64,000 bases of DNA from Amnibacterium kyonggiense (GTDB lineage: Bacteria; Actinomycetota; Actinomycetes; Actinomycetales; Microbacteriaceae): the NCBI RefSeq assembly GCF_004364555.1, contig NZ_SOAM01000002.1:186001-250000 (forward strand). Reading direction: 5' to 3'. Both the position numbers and the translations under genes were made by a program. How positions within the stretch are numbered: position 1 is the stretch's first letter; the number at the start of each line of letters is the position of its first letter. This document shows positions 1 through 9,192 of the stretch, in pieces. Below the pieces are notes generated by a model. It saw only the letters and a list, made by a program, of their open reading frames with translations. It was not told where the DNA came from and made no database searches.

Positions 1-769
1 GATGCTGCGCGACAAGAAGAACAAGATCGTCGTCGACAAGAACGGCGACCCGAAGACGGCTCCGCTCGCGGTCGGGCCGGCGGCCGCGATCGGTACGGGG
101 AGCTCCATCGCGCCGATCGGCATGGCGCAGGCCTTCGGGACGATCGCGAACAAGGGCGTGACCTGCCAGTCCATCGGCATCGACAAGGTCGTCGACTCGG
201 ACGGCAAGTCGATCCCGGTGCCGAAGGCGAACTGCAAGCGGGTCGTGCCCGAGAACGTCGCGGTCGCCGCGGGCTACGACCTGCACAACGTACTGACCCG
301 CGGCACGATGGCCGGCGACAACTTCGTGAACAGCGGCCGCTTCATGATCGGCAAGACGGGCACGACCGACTTCGCGAAGGACACCTGGGCGATCGGCTCC
401 ACGACGAAGGTGACGACCGCGGTGTGGGTCGGCAACCGGGTCGGGAACGTGAACCTGCGGTCGATCTACCAGGGCCCGGCCTGCCCCAGCAACCCGAACC
501 GCTGGGCGGAGAAGCGCCACTGCGTGTTCCAGGGCATCGCCTCGCTCATGAACTCCGCGTACGGCGGCGCCTACTCGTGGCCGACGCCCGAGTCGCAGTT
601 CCTGTACGGCGGCAAGGCGATCGTCCACAAGGACGCCGCGCCGCAGAAGGCCGACAAGCCGTCGCAGCCGAAGGGCGGCAAGCAGGACAAGCCGGGCAAG
701 GGCGACAAGCCCGGCAAGCCGAGCGGCGGCGGCGGCGGCGACAAGGGCGGCAAGCCGATCACGCGCTGA
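1..769 (+). CDS. class A penicillin-binding protein, C-terminal part (5' end outside window)
   Basis: Only the end of the transpeptidase domain and the tail are present; the reading frame is open to the left edge. The GKTGTT sequence (KTG box, about residues 118-123 of the visible part) is the conserved active-site motif that flanks the catalytic serine in penicillin-binding transpeptidases; the SxxK and SxN motifs must lie upstream. The family cross-links peptidoglycan outside the cytoplasmic membrane, and class A members also polymerise glycan. After the domain come about 45 residues of low-complexity Lys/Pro/Gly/Asp sequence with a five-glycine run, typical of actinobacterial PBP1-type tails. 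A strong hairpin follows the stop. Assignment to class A rather than class B rests on the tail and on general resemblance, because the glycosyltransferase domain is not visible. Confidence 0.85.
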   Translation, partial: MLRDKKNKIVVDKNGDPKTAPLAVGPAAAIGTGSSIAPIGMAQAFGTIANKGVTCQSIGIDKVVDSDGKSIPVPKANCKRVVPENVAVAAGYDLHNVLTRGTMAGDNFVNSGRFMIGKTGTTDFAKDTWAIGSTTKVTTAVWVGNRVGNVNLRSIYQGPACPSNPNRWAEKRHCVFQGIASLMNSAYGGAYSWPTPESQFLYGGKAIVHKDAAPQKADKPSQPKGGKQDKPGKGDKPGKPSGGGGGDKGGKPITR

Positions 770-777
770 ACCGACCA

Positions 778-811
778 GGAGGGGCTCCCGCAGCGTCGCG
801 GGAGCCCCTCC
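778..811. terminator. bidirectional terminator hairpin
   Basis: A perfect 14-bp GC-rich stem (778-791 with 798-811) and a 6-base loop lie between the convergent PBP and DUF1905 genes. No T-run follows on either side, as is common in actinobacteria. Confidence 0.7.
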
Positions 812-818
812 GTCGCGG

Positions 819-1136
819 TCAGGGGTGCAGCTGCACCCAGACCGGCACGGGGTCGCCGAGCTCGAGGTCGTTCGCCGTCCGCACGCTCTTCTTGATCGGC
901 AGGACGTACTGCCCGTCGGCGTTCTGCGGGAACACCGACGTCCACCACTGCTTCGCACCGACGCGGGCGTGGGCCCGCACCGCGCCGAAGCCGCGCGGCA
1001 GGTCGCCCGCGAGGTCGCGGATCTCCTCGGTCGCCTCCGCGGGCAGCGACACGAAGGTCCAGAACTCGCGTCTGGCCTCCCAGCGCCACAGCGGGGCCGT
1101 GAACTCGAGCGTCAGGTCGTCCTGCAGCACCGTCAC
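819..1136 (-). CDS. DUF1905 domain-containing protein
   Basis: A 105-residue protein that is essentially one DUF1905 domain. It shows the early LEFTAPLWRW-like strand, a central GFGAVRAHARVG segment and the end PVWVQLHP. The family forms a small beta-barrel and its biochemical role is unknown. The GTG at 1136 was chosen because a -10-like TACGCT ends 8 bases upstream, which fits a leaderless transcript, and because the homologous region starts a few residues later. The open frame runs much further upstream, but only through sequence antisense to the divergent oxidoreductase gene. It converges on the PBP gene across a shared terminator. Confidence 0.75.
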   Translation of the reverse strand: MTVLQDDLTLEFTAPLWRWEARREFWTFVSLPAEATEEIRDLAGDLPRGFGAVRAHARVGAKQWWTSVFPQNADGQYVLPIKKSVRTANDLELGDPVPVWVQLHP

Positions 1137-1144
1137 GGTCGTCG

Positions 1145-1150
1145 AGCGTA
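1145..1150 (-). promoter_or_regulatory. -10 element TACGCT, leaderless
   Basis: Read on the minus strand, TACGCT ends 8 bases before the GTG of the DUF1905 gene, so the transcript would begin at or near the start codon. It supports the short gene model. Confidence 0.45.
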
Positions 1151-1220
1151 GCCACGGGGCCGCGGGCCGGACGTGACCGCGTCCGGTGCACGCCGAGCGC
1201 CGCGGGGGCATGCTGAGGGC

Positions 1221-2009
1221 ATGGCAGTCGAGGTGTCGATCGGGGTGCCGGGCGCGCTCGGCCCGGAGGCGGTGCGCGTGCTCGCGCCCAGGGTCGAGGC
1301 GGCGGGGTTCGCCGGGCTGTGGCTGAACGACAGCCCGCAGGGCGACTCGCTCGCCGGGCTCGCGGCGGCCGCGGAGGCGACGACGCACCTGCGGCTCGGC
1401 ACCGGCGTCGTACCGATCGACCGGCGCCGGCCCCTGGAGCTGCTCGCGGACGTGCACCGGACCGGGGTGCCGGAGGCGCGGCTGACGCTGGGGATCGGGT
1501 CCGGCCAGCTGCGGCGGGGCGCCGTCGACGCCGTGGCCGATGCGCTCGCGGCGCTGCGGCACGCGACCTCCGCCGCCCTCGTGGTCGGGGCGCTCGGTCC
1601 GCGCATGCGCCGGCTCGCGGCGGAGCACGCGGACGGCGTGCTGCTCAGCTGGCTGCCGCTCTCGGTCGCGGCGGAGCAGGCGGCGGAGCTGCGGGAGGCC
1701 GGGCGCCGCGCGCAGGGCGAGGCGCCGCGGGCCGTGCTCTACGCCCGGACGATCGTGGACGAGGCGGCCCGGCCGGTGCTCGAGCGGGAGGCGGCGCAGT
1801 ACGCCTCCTACCCGGCCTACGCGGCGAACTTCGAGCGCCTCGGCGTCGAGGCGGTCGACACGACGCTGCCGCGTGCCGGCGGGACGCTCGCGGAGGGCGT
1901 CGCCGCGTACGCCGCGGTGGACGAGCTGGTCCTCCGCGCGATCACGCCGACGGGATCGCTCGACGACCTCCTCGCCTTCGTCGACGAGGCGGCCGCGCAG
2001 CTGCTCTAG
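1221..2009 (+). CDS. short LLM-class (luciferase-like) flavin/F420-dependent oxidoreductase
   Basis: A 262-residue protein with the bacterial-luciferase-like TIM-barrel pattern: an N-terminal strand (VSIGVPGALG), the AGFAGLWLND segment, the LRLGTGVVPIDRR segment typical of the family, and the later ADGVLLSWLPL strand. The family uses FMN or F420, but the sequence does not tell which cofactor or substrate. It is shorter than usual LLM oxidoreductases (300-360 residues), with a compact middle region. The ATG at 1221 follows CATGCT by 6 bases, the leaderless spacing seen across this window. It ends at a large inverted repeat and a terminator shared with the convergent clp gene. Confidence 0.75.
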   Translation: MAVEVSIGVPGALGPEAVRVLAPRVEAAGFAGLWLNDSPQGDSLAGLAAAAEATTHLRLGTGVVPIDRRRPLELLADVHRTGVPEARLTLGIGSGQLRRGAVDAVADALAALRHATSAALVVGALGPRMRRLAAEHADGVLLSWLPLSVAAEQAAELREAGRRAQGEAPRAVLYARTIVDEAARPVLEREAAQYASYPAYAANFERLGVEAVDTTLPRAGGTLAEGVAAYAAVDELVLRAITPTGSLDDLLAFVDEAAAQLL

Positions 2010-2012
2010 CGC

Positions 2013-2070
2013 GTTCACGGATACGGAGATCCGGGGCGCTCCGCGCTGCGAGATCTCCGTATCCGTGAAC
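2013..2070. repeat. 18-bp inverted repeat with 22-base spacer
   Basis: Perfect 18-base arms (2013-2030 and 2053-2070; each carries the core GGATACGGAGAT or its complement) lie immediately downstream of the oxidoreductase stop. A second, independent hairpin follows at 2074. It may be a terminator or a copy of a dispersed intergenic element. No other copy is visible in this window. Confidence 0.7.
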
Positions 2071-2073
2071 AGG

Positions 2074-2110
2074 ACGGAGGGCCCGGATCGAATCGATCCG
2101 GGCCCTCCGT
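2074..2110. terminator. bidirectional terminator hairpin
   Basis: Near-perfect 18-base arms (2074-2091 and 2093-2110) leave only a few unpaired bases at the tip. The hairpin sits 12 bases from the stop codon of the convergent clp gene and probably ends transcription from both sides. Confidence 0.75.
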
Positions 2111-2122
2111 GGTTTGCATCGC

Positions 2123-4660
<2,538 letters not shown>

Positions 4661-4666
4661 AGCTTC

Positions 4667-4672
4667 CTCCTG
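4667..4672 (-). promoter_or_regulatory. ribosome binding site fixing a TTG start
   Basis: Minus-strand AGGAGG ends 6 bases before TTG 4660. No ATG or GTG is suitably placed, so the unusual TTG start of the clp gene rests on this site. Confidence 0.7.
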
Positions 4673-4678
4673 ATGGAA

Positions 4679-4699
4679 CTTGAGTGCCTTCGGCTCAAG
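4679..4699. promoter_or_regulatory. HAIR-like HspR operator upstream of the clp gene
   Basis: CTTGAGT, seven bases, then GCTCAAG: one mismatch to the actinobacterial HAIR consensus CTTGAGT-N7-ACTCAAG bound by the heat-shock repressor HspR. The symmetrical core ACTTGAG/CTCAAGT spans 4678-4700. A minus-strand TTGACT (4698-4703) overlaps its edge and could be the -35. Known HspR targets are dnaK, clpB and lon operons, so HspR repression of this ClpC paralogue is inferred. Confidence 0.7.
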
Positions 4700-4767
4700 T
4701 CAACGCAGCGCGGGCCCGGGCATTCCCGTTCGCGTGAACTCGGCGTCGACGGCTCTGCTCACTCACC

Positions 4768-4796
4768 TTCACAACCTTCACGAATCGGTGAATACT
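4768..4796 (+). promoter_or_regulatory. promoter with palindromic operator for the ABC exporter operon
   Basis: TTCACA (4768-4773), a 17-base spacer and AATACT (4791-4796) end 6 bases before the ATPase ATG, a leaderless layout. The palindrome TTCAC-N6-GTGAA (4777-4792) fills the spacer and touches the -10, and another TTCAC lies in the -35. This is a good candidate operator for the MarR/GbsR-like protein encoded by the third gene of the operon. Confidence 0.55.
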
Positions 4797-4802
4797 GCGG
4801 TC

Positions 4803-5687
4803 ATGGACACGGTGATCCGGGCGGAGGGCCTGGTCAAGACGTTCGGGCGTACGCGAGCGCTCGACGGGTTGGACCTCGAGGTGGCGGCGGGGGAGGTGCA
4901 CGGCTTTCTCGGCCCGAACGGCGCGGGCAAGTCGACGACAATCCGCGTCCTGCTCGGGATGCTGCGGGCGAAGGGTCGTGCGGACGTCTTCGGCATGGAC
5001 GCGTGGGCCGACGCCGTCGCGATCCACCGCCGGATCGCGTCGGTCCCCGGGGATGTGACGCTCTGGCCGAACCTCTCGGGCGGCGAGACCGTCGACCTCC
5101 TCACCCGGCTGCGCGGCGGCGCCGATCCGGACCTGCGCCGTCGCCTGCTCGACGACTTCCACCTGGACCCGCGGGTCAAGGCGCGCGCCTACTCGAAGGG
5201 CAACCGGCAGAAGGTGGCGCTCGTCGCCGCCTTCGCGCGCCGCGCCGACCTGTACGTGCTCGACGAGCCGACGAGCGGCCTCGACCCGGTGATGGAGGAG
5301 GTCTTCCGCGCGGAGGTGCGGCGGGTCCGCGACGAGGGGGCGGCCGTGCTGCTGTCCAGCCACATCCTCGACGAGGTCGAGCAGCTCGGCGACCGGGTCA
5401 CGATCGTGCGGAACGGCCGTGCGGTCGAGACCGGCACGCTCGCCGACCTCCGGCGCCTCACCCGGACGCGCTTCCGCGTCGCGGCCCGGCACGCGCCCGA
5501 CGGCCTCGCGCGGCTGGACGGCGTGCACGACCTCGCGTCCGACGGCGAGCACCTGTCGTTCGACGTCGACGGCCCTGCGATCGCGGCCGTGCTCGGCGTG
5601 CTCGGGTCGGCGGACGTCACGGCGCTCACGGCCGAGCCGCCGTCGCTCGAGGAGCTCTTCCTGCGCCAGTACGGGGCGCGGGCATGA
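4803..5687 (+). CDS. ABC transporter ATP-binding protein (drug/antibiotic exporter type)
   Basis: A 294-residue ATPase with Walker A GPNGAGKS (about residues 38-45), an SKGNRQKV signature instead of the usual LSGGQ, Walker B with VLDEPTSGLDP, and an H-loop in LLSSHILDEVEQL. A C-terminal accessory region of about 80 residues ends with EELFLRQYG, as in DrrA/CcmA-like exporters. It energises the permease encoded by the next gene (ATGA overlap of 4 bases). The AATACT hexamer 6 bases before the ATG supports this start. The substrate is unknown; the family includes exporters of polyketides, lipids and drugs. Confidence 0.9.
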   Translation: MDTVIRAEGLVKTFGRTRALDGLDLEVAAGEVHGFLGPNGAGKSTTIRVLLGMLRAKGRADVFGMDAWADAVAIHRRIASVPGDVTLWPNLSGGETVDLLTRLRGGADPDLRRRLLDDFHLDPRVKARAYSKGNRQKVALVAAFARRADLYVLDEPTSGLDPVMEEVFRAEVRRVRDEGAAVLLSSHILDEVEQLGDRVTIVRNGRAVETGTLADLRRLTRTRFRVAARHAPDGLARLDGVHDLASDGEHLSFDVDGPAIAAVLGVLGSADVTALTAEPPSLEELFLRQYGARA

Positions 5688-7273
5688 TCCGCCTCCTCGC
5701 CCTCCAGGCGCGCCGGGACCGCGTGACCCTCGCCGTCTGGGTCCTCGGCCTCGCCGTGCTGCTGCTCGTGACCGTGCAGGCCTCGCACGCCGAGTACGGC
5801 ACCGCGGCCGATCGCCGCTCCGTGCTGACGATCGCGCTCGCGACGCCCGCGATCCTCGCGTTCCGCGGCGTCGTCGACGGCGACTCCTTCGGCTCCGCGC
5901 TCTTCTTCCAGACCTACACGTGGATGGCGGTCGCGGTCGCGCTGATGAACACGTTCCTCGCCGTGCGGCACGGCCGCGGGGACGAGGCGGCCGGGCGCCG
6001 GGAGCTCGTCGACGCGACGCCGGTGGGGCGCCTCGCGGCGCCGGTCGCGACGATGCTGCTCGCCGTGGCCGCGGACGCGGCGTTCGGCGCGCTCGCGACC
6101 GCGTTCCTCGTGGCGGGCGGCATGCCGGCCGGCGGCTCGGCGCTGCTCGCGGCCGGCCTGACGCTCACCGGGCTCGGGTTCTTCGGCGTCGGCCTGCTCG
6201 CGAGCGAGGCGATGCCGACCTCCCGCGGCGCCAACGGGGTCGGGGTCGTGCTGGCGCTGCTCGCCTACGCGCTGCGAGCCGCGGGCGACGCGCTCGGCGT
6301 CCCGGACGGCGCCGCCCTGACCCTGGCCCCCGCGGCCGTCAGCGGGTTCTCGCCGATCGGCTGGGGGGAGCAGCTGCGGCCGTACACGACGCCGACCGCC
6401 TGGCCGCTGGCGGCGCTGGCCGGCTTCGCCGTCCTCCTGGTCGGCGCCGGTCTCGTGATCCACGCGCGCCGGGAGCCGGGCGCGAGCGCCGTCCGCGAAC
6501 GGGTCGGGCGGCCCGAGGGCCGGATCGCCGGCCCCCTCGGCCTGGCGCTGCGCCTCCAGTGGCCGTCCGCGCTCGCGTGGACGATCGGCGCCGGGGTCCT
6601 CGCACTGGTCACGCCGAACCTCGTCGCGGCCGCGTCGCGGTTCCGGCTCCAGGACGCCGTCATCGCCCGGGTCGTCGAGAGCCTCGGGCACACCCGCGGC
6701 GACCTCGAGCAGGGGTTCACGACCGGGATCCTGGTGCTCGTCGGCCTGCTCGCCGCCGCGGCCGGCGTGCAGGCGATGCTGCGAGCGCGGGAGGAGGAGG
6801 CCTCCGGACGGGCCGAGGCGCTGCTCGCCGGCCCGGTGTCCCGGCTCCGGCTCCTCGCCGCGTGGGGCGCGGTCGCGGTCGGCACGGTCGTCGCCGTGCT
6901 GCTCGTCTCCGCCGCCGCCGTCGCGGCCGGGACGCTCGGCCAGGGGCGGTCGGACGCGGTGGGGGAGCGCGTCCTACAGACGCTGGTGCAGGCGCCGTCG
7001 GCGCTCGCCCTGACCGCCGTCGCCGCCCTCCTGGTCGGCCTGCTGCCGCGCCTCGCCGTCCTCGGCGCCTGGGTCGTGTTCGGCGCGGCGGCTCTGATCG
7101 GCCTCTTCGGCGGGATCCTGGACCTGCCGGCCGACCTGGTCCGGTTCAGCCCGGTCGGCTCCGTGCCCGCGCTGCCGACGCACGACTGGGGGCCCACCTG
7201 GGCCGTGGGGGCCGCCGCCGTCGTGCTCGCGGCGCTCGCGGCCCTGTCCCAGCGTCGGCGGGAGGTCGCGTGA
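5684..7273 (+). CDS. ABC transporter permease, large two-half exporter type
   Basis: A 529-residue membrane protein with roughly twelve hydrophobic segments arranged as two similar halves, the layout of actinobacterial polyketide/antibiotic exporter permeases. Segments such as the one around residues 14-27 and several Leu/Ala/Val-rich stretches after residue 285 are clearly membrane-spanning. The middle loop (about 250-280) is charged. It overlaps the ATPase stop by ATGA and the regulator start by GTGA, so all three genes are probably translationally coupled. The exported compound cannot be read from the sequence. Confidence 0.85.
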   Translation: MIRLLALQARRDRVTLAVWVLGLAVLLLVTVQASHAEYGTAADRRSVLTIALATPAILAFRGVVDGDSFGSALFFQTYTWMAVAVALMNTFLAVRHGRGDEAAGRRELVDATPVGRLAAPVATMLLAVAADAAFGALATAFLVAGGMPAGGSALLAAGLTLTGLGFFGVGLLASEAMPTSRGANGVGVVLALLAYALRAAGDALGVPDGAALTLAPAAVSGFSPIGWGEQLRPYTTPTAWPLAALAGFAVLLVGAGLVIHARREPGASAVRERVGRPEGRIAGPLGLALRLQWPSALAWTIGAGVLALVTPNLVAAASRFRLQDAVIARVVESLGHTRGDLEQGFTTGILVLVGLLAAAAGVQAMLRAREEEASGRAEALLAGPVSRLRLLAAWGAVAVGTVVAVLLVSAAAVAAGTLGQGRSDAVGERVLQTLVQAPSALALTAVAALLVGLLPRLAVLGAWVVFGAAALIGLFGGILDLPADLVRFSPVGSVPALPTHDWGPTWAVGAAAVVLAALAALSQRRREVA

Positions 7274-7710
7274 GCGGCGAGTCGCTGGCGCGCGGCGTCG
7301 CCTCCGAGCTGGCGAACGAGGGCTTCCCGCGGGTGCCCGCGCAGATCCTCCTGCGCCTCATGGTCGAGCCCTCGGGCGCGATGACGTCGGGCGAGTTGAG
7401 CCGCGCGCTCGAGCTGAGCCCGGCCGCGGTGTCGGGGGGCGTGCGCTACCTCGGGGTGCTCGGCTTCGTGCGCACCGACGTCGTCCCCGGCACCCGTCGG
7501 CACGTCTACTCCCTCCCGGCGCTGCCCTGGTACGCGTCGACGCTCTCGCAGGACCGGTACAGCCCGCTCCTCGCGGTGCTCGAGGCGGGGCTCGGCGAGG
7601 TGGAGGCGGGTCCCGCACGGGACCGGCTCGCGGAGATGGCCGCGTTCTTCCGCTTCCTCCGGACCGAGATGCCGCGGCTTTGGGAGGCGTGGCAGCGCTC
7701 CCGCGGCTGA
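7270..7710 (+). CDS. MarR/GbsR-like winged-helix transcriptional regulator
   Basis: A 146-residue protein. A winged-helix DNA-binding domain covers about residues 20-75, with the recognition-helix region TSGELSRALELSPAAVSGGVRYL and a wing ending RRHVYSLP. The C-terminal part is helical and charged, suited to dimerisation. Proteins of this GbsR/MarR group often sit next to the ABC exporters they control. Here the gene is the last of the exporter operon, with a GTG start overlapping the permease stop, so it probably autoregulates the operon through the palindrome at 4777-4792. The ligand is unknown. Confidence 0.8.
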   Translation: MSGESLARGVASELANEGFPRVPAQILLRLMVEPSGAMTSGELSRALELSPAAVSGGVRYLGVLGFVRTDVVPGTRRHVYSLPALPWYASTLSQDRYSPLLAVLEAGLGEVEAGPARDRLAEMAAFFRFLRTEMPRLWEAWQRSRG

Positions 7711-7847
7711 CCGGATGCGCGTCGTCCGGAGGGTCGCGCCGCCGGTGTCACCCTTTCGGGGCAGGATCGGTGTCGGCGGATCACGGTCGCGGCACGAAAG
7801 CGCCGCGCGTGGTCGCCACCGGAGCAGGTCGATGAGAGTGTGGGGAC

Positions 7848-8372
7848 GTGGACAGCAGCCGATCGCACGATCCGCGCCGGGCCCCGGCCGCGAACTGGGC
7901 CGCGTCGTACCCGTACGCCACCGACGCGCCGCCCCGTACGACCGGGCCGCGCCAGGCGTCGATCCCGCAGCCGACGCCCGTCGGCCAGCAGGCGACCTAC
8001 CCCTACGCGCAGCGCCAGCAGCCGCGCTTCGAGCCGCCACCCGTGCTCCGCGCGCCGGAGCAGCGCCCGACCGGGCGCCGGCTCCTCGGCGTCCTCGCCT
8101 TCTTCGTGCTGACCGGGCTCAGCCTGCCGCTGCACGTCGCGGCGATCTTCTTCATCTACGTGGAGTTCGAGAGCCCGGGCGACCCGACGACGGCCGCCCT
8201 GCTCATCGGCGGTGCGTTCCTCGGCTCGTTCGTCGCTCTGCTCGTCACGGGGATCGTGTCGCAGCTCGTCGGCAAGTTCCCCGGCGTGTGGCGCGCACGG
8301 ATCACGTTCGCCGCGCTGTCGGGGATCATCGCGCTGGCCGTCGCGTACGTCGGGGCGTCCCGCCTCTTCTAG
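7848..8372 (+). CDS. proline-rich membrane protein of unknown function
   Basis: A 174-residue protein. Residues 1-75 are a Pro/Gln/Arg/Tyr-rich, probably disordered cytoplasmic part with two YPYA repeats (about 21-24 and 51-54). Three hydrophobic segments follow (about 80-103, 115-140 and 150-170), separated by short charged loops. I do not recognise a family. The GTG at 7848 follows GAGAGT by 8 bases, consistent with leaderless starts elsewhere here. It is convergent with the next gene, and the two stop codons interlock in the tetranucleotide CTAG. Confidence 0.6.
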   Translation: MDSSRSHDPRRAPAANWAASYPYATDAPPRTTGPRQASIPQPTPVGQQATYPYAQRQQPRFEPPPVLRAPEQRPTGRRLLGVLAFFVLTGLSLPLHVAAIFFIYVEFESPGDPTTAALLIGGAFLGSFVALLVTGIVSQLVGKFPGVWRARITFAALSGIIALAVAYVGASRLF

Positions 8373-8665
8373 CGCTCGGCGAGCAGCGCCGCGGGGACGG
8401 CGGTCGCCGCGGCGACCGCGACGACCGACGGCCAGGCGCCGAGCCGCTTCGCGAGCGGGTGCGAGCCGCCGAAGGCGCCGAGGTAGGCGAGCAGGACCGC
8501 GGTGGCGCGCCACGCGCCGCCGCGCCGGGCGACGAGCGCGAACACGGCGACGCCCACCGCGCCGAGCACGCCGCCGCCCGCCGCACGCACACCCGTGGCG
8601 CGGGCGACGCCGAACCCGCCGAGCAGGCCGGCGGAGGTGAGCAGGGGGACGACGAGGCGGTTCAC
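8369..8665 (-). CDS. small hydrophobic membrane protein
   Basis: A 98-residue protein, almost entirely Ala/Gly/Val/Leu-rich, with three likely membrane helices (about 4-22, 30-45 and 52-66) and a fourth weak one near the end. No family is recognised. The GTG at 8665 has the hexamer GACGAT 6 bases upstream, the spacing of the leaderless genes in this window. Codon use resembles its neighbours, so it is probably a real gene despite its size. Confidence 0.55.
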   Translation of the reverse strand: MNRLVVPLLTSAGLLGGFGVARATGVRAAGGGVLGAVGVAVFALVARRGGAWRATAVLLAYLGAFGGSHPLAKRLGAWPSVVAVAAATAVPAALLAER

Positions 8666-8717
8666 CCCATCATCGTCGCGGACGCAGGAGGCTGCCGGCG
8701 CCGGCGGACGACGACGT

Positions 8718-9131
8718 TCAGGAGCCGCTGATGTTCACCAGCCAGGAGACGCCGAACCGGTCGGTCAGCATGCCGAAGCTGTCGCCCCACGGCGCCTTCT
8801 CGAGCGGCTGCGTGACCGTCGCGCCCTCCGAGAGCGCGTTCCACCAGCCGGTCAGCACGGCCTCGTCGTCGCCCGACAGCGACACCGAGAAGGTGTTCTC
8901 GCCCGGCTTCCAGGCCATGTGGCCCGGCACGTCGGACGCCATGAGCCACGGCCGGCCGTCACGGTCGAGCTGACCGTGCATCACGAGGCCGCCCTCGCCA
9001 TCGCCGACCGGCATCCCGAAGTCGTCGAAGGTCCCGATGCGCGGCTCGGCGCCGAACACGGACCCGTAGAAGGTCAGGGCGTCGCGGGCGGTCCCGCGGA
9101 GGTTCAGATAGGCGTTGACGTTCGCAGACAC
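8718..9131 (-). CDS. VOC-family protein (PhnB/glyoxalase-like)
   Basis: A 137-residue single-domain protein of the PhnB type: VNAYLNLRGTARDALTFY at the start, then the FGAEPRIGTF strand, MHGQL, the tryptophan-rich GDSFGMLTDRFGVSW segment and a final WLVNI. PhnB-like VOC proteins fold as paired beta-alpha-beta-beta-beta modules; few have a known activity, and the older annotation as a demethylubiquinone methyltransferase is not justified. The GTG at 9131 has AAGGAG 8 bases upstream, which decides the start against longer in-frame options. Confidence 0.8.
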   Translation of the reverse strand: MSANVNAYLNLRGTARDALTFYGSVFGAEPRIGTFDDFGMPVGDGEGGLVMHGQLDRDGRPWLMASDVPGHMAWKPGENTFSVSLSGDDEAVLTGWWNALSEGATVTQPLEKAPWGDSFGMLTDRFGVSWLVNISGS

Positions 9132-9192
9132 GGGGTGCTCCTTCGCGGGTCGGGTGCCACCACGATGCCACCGGACGCCGGCGCCGTCGAGA

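Noticed and set aside
819-2018. 399-codon extension of the DUF1905 gene
   Set aside because: The extra N-terminal 290 codons are antisense to the LLM oxidoreductase gene and have shadow composition; the domain and a leaderless start at 1136 define the gene.
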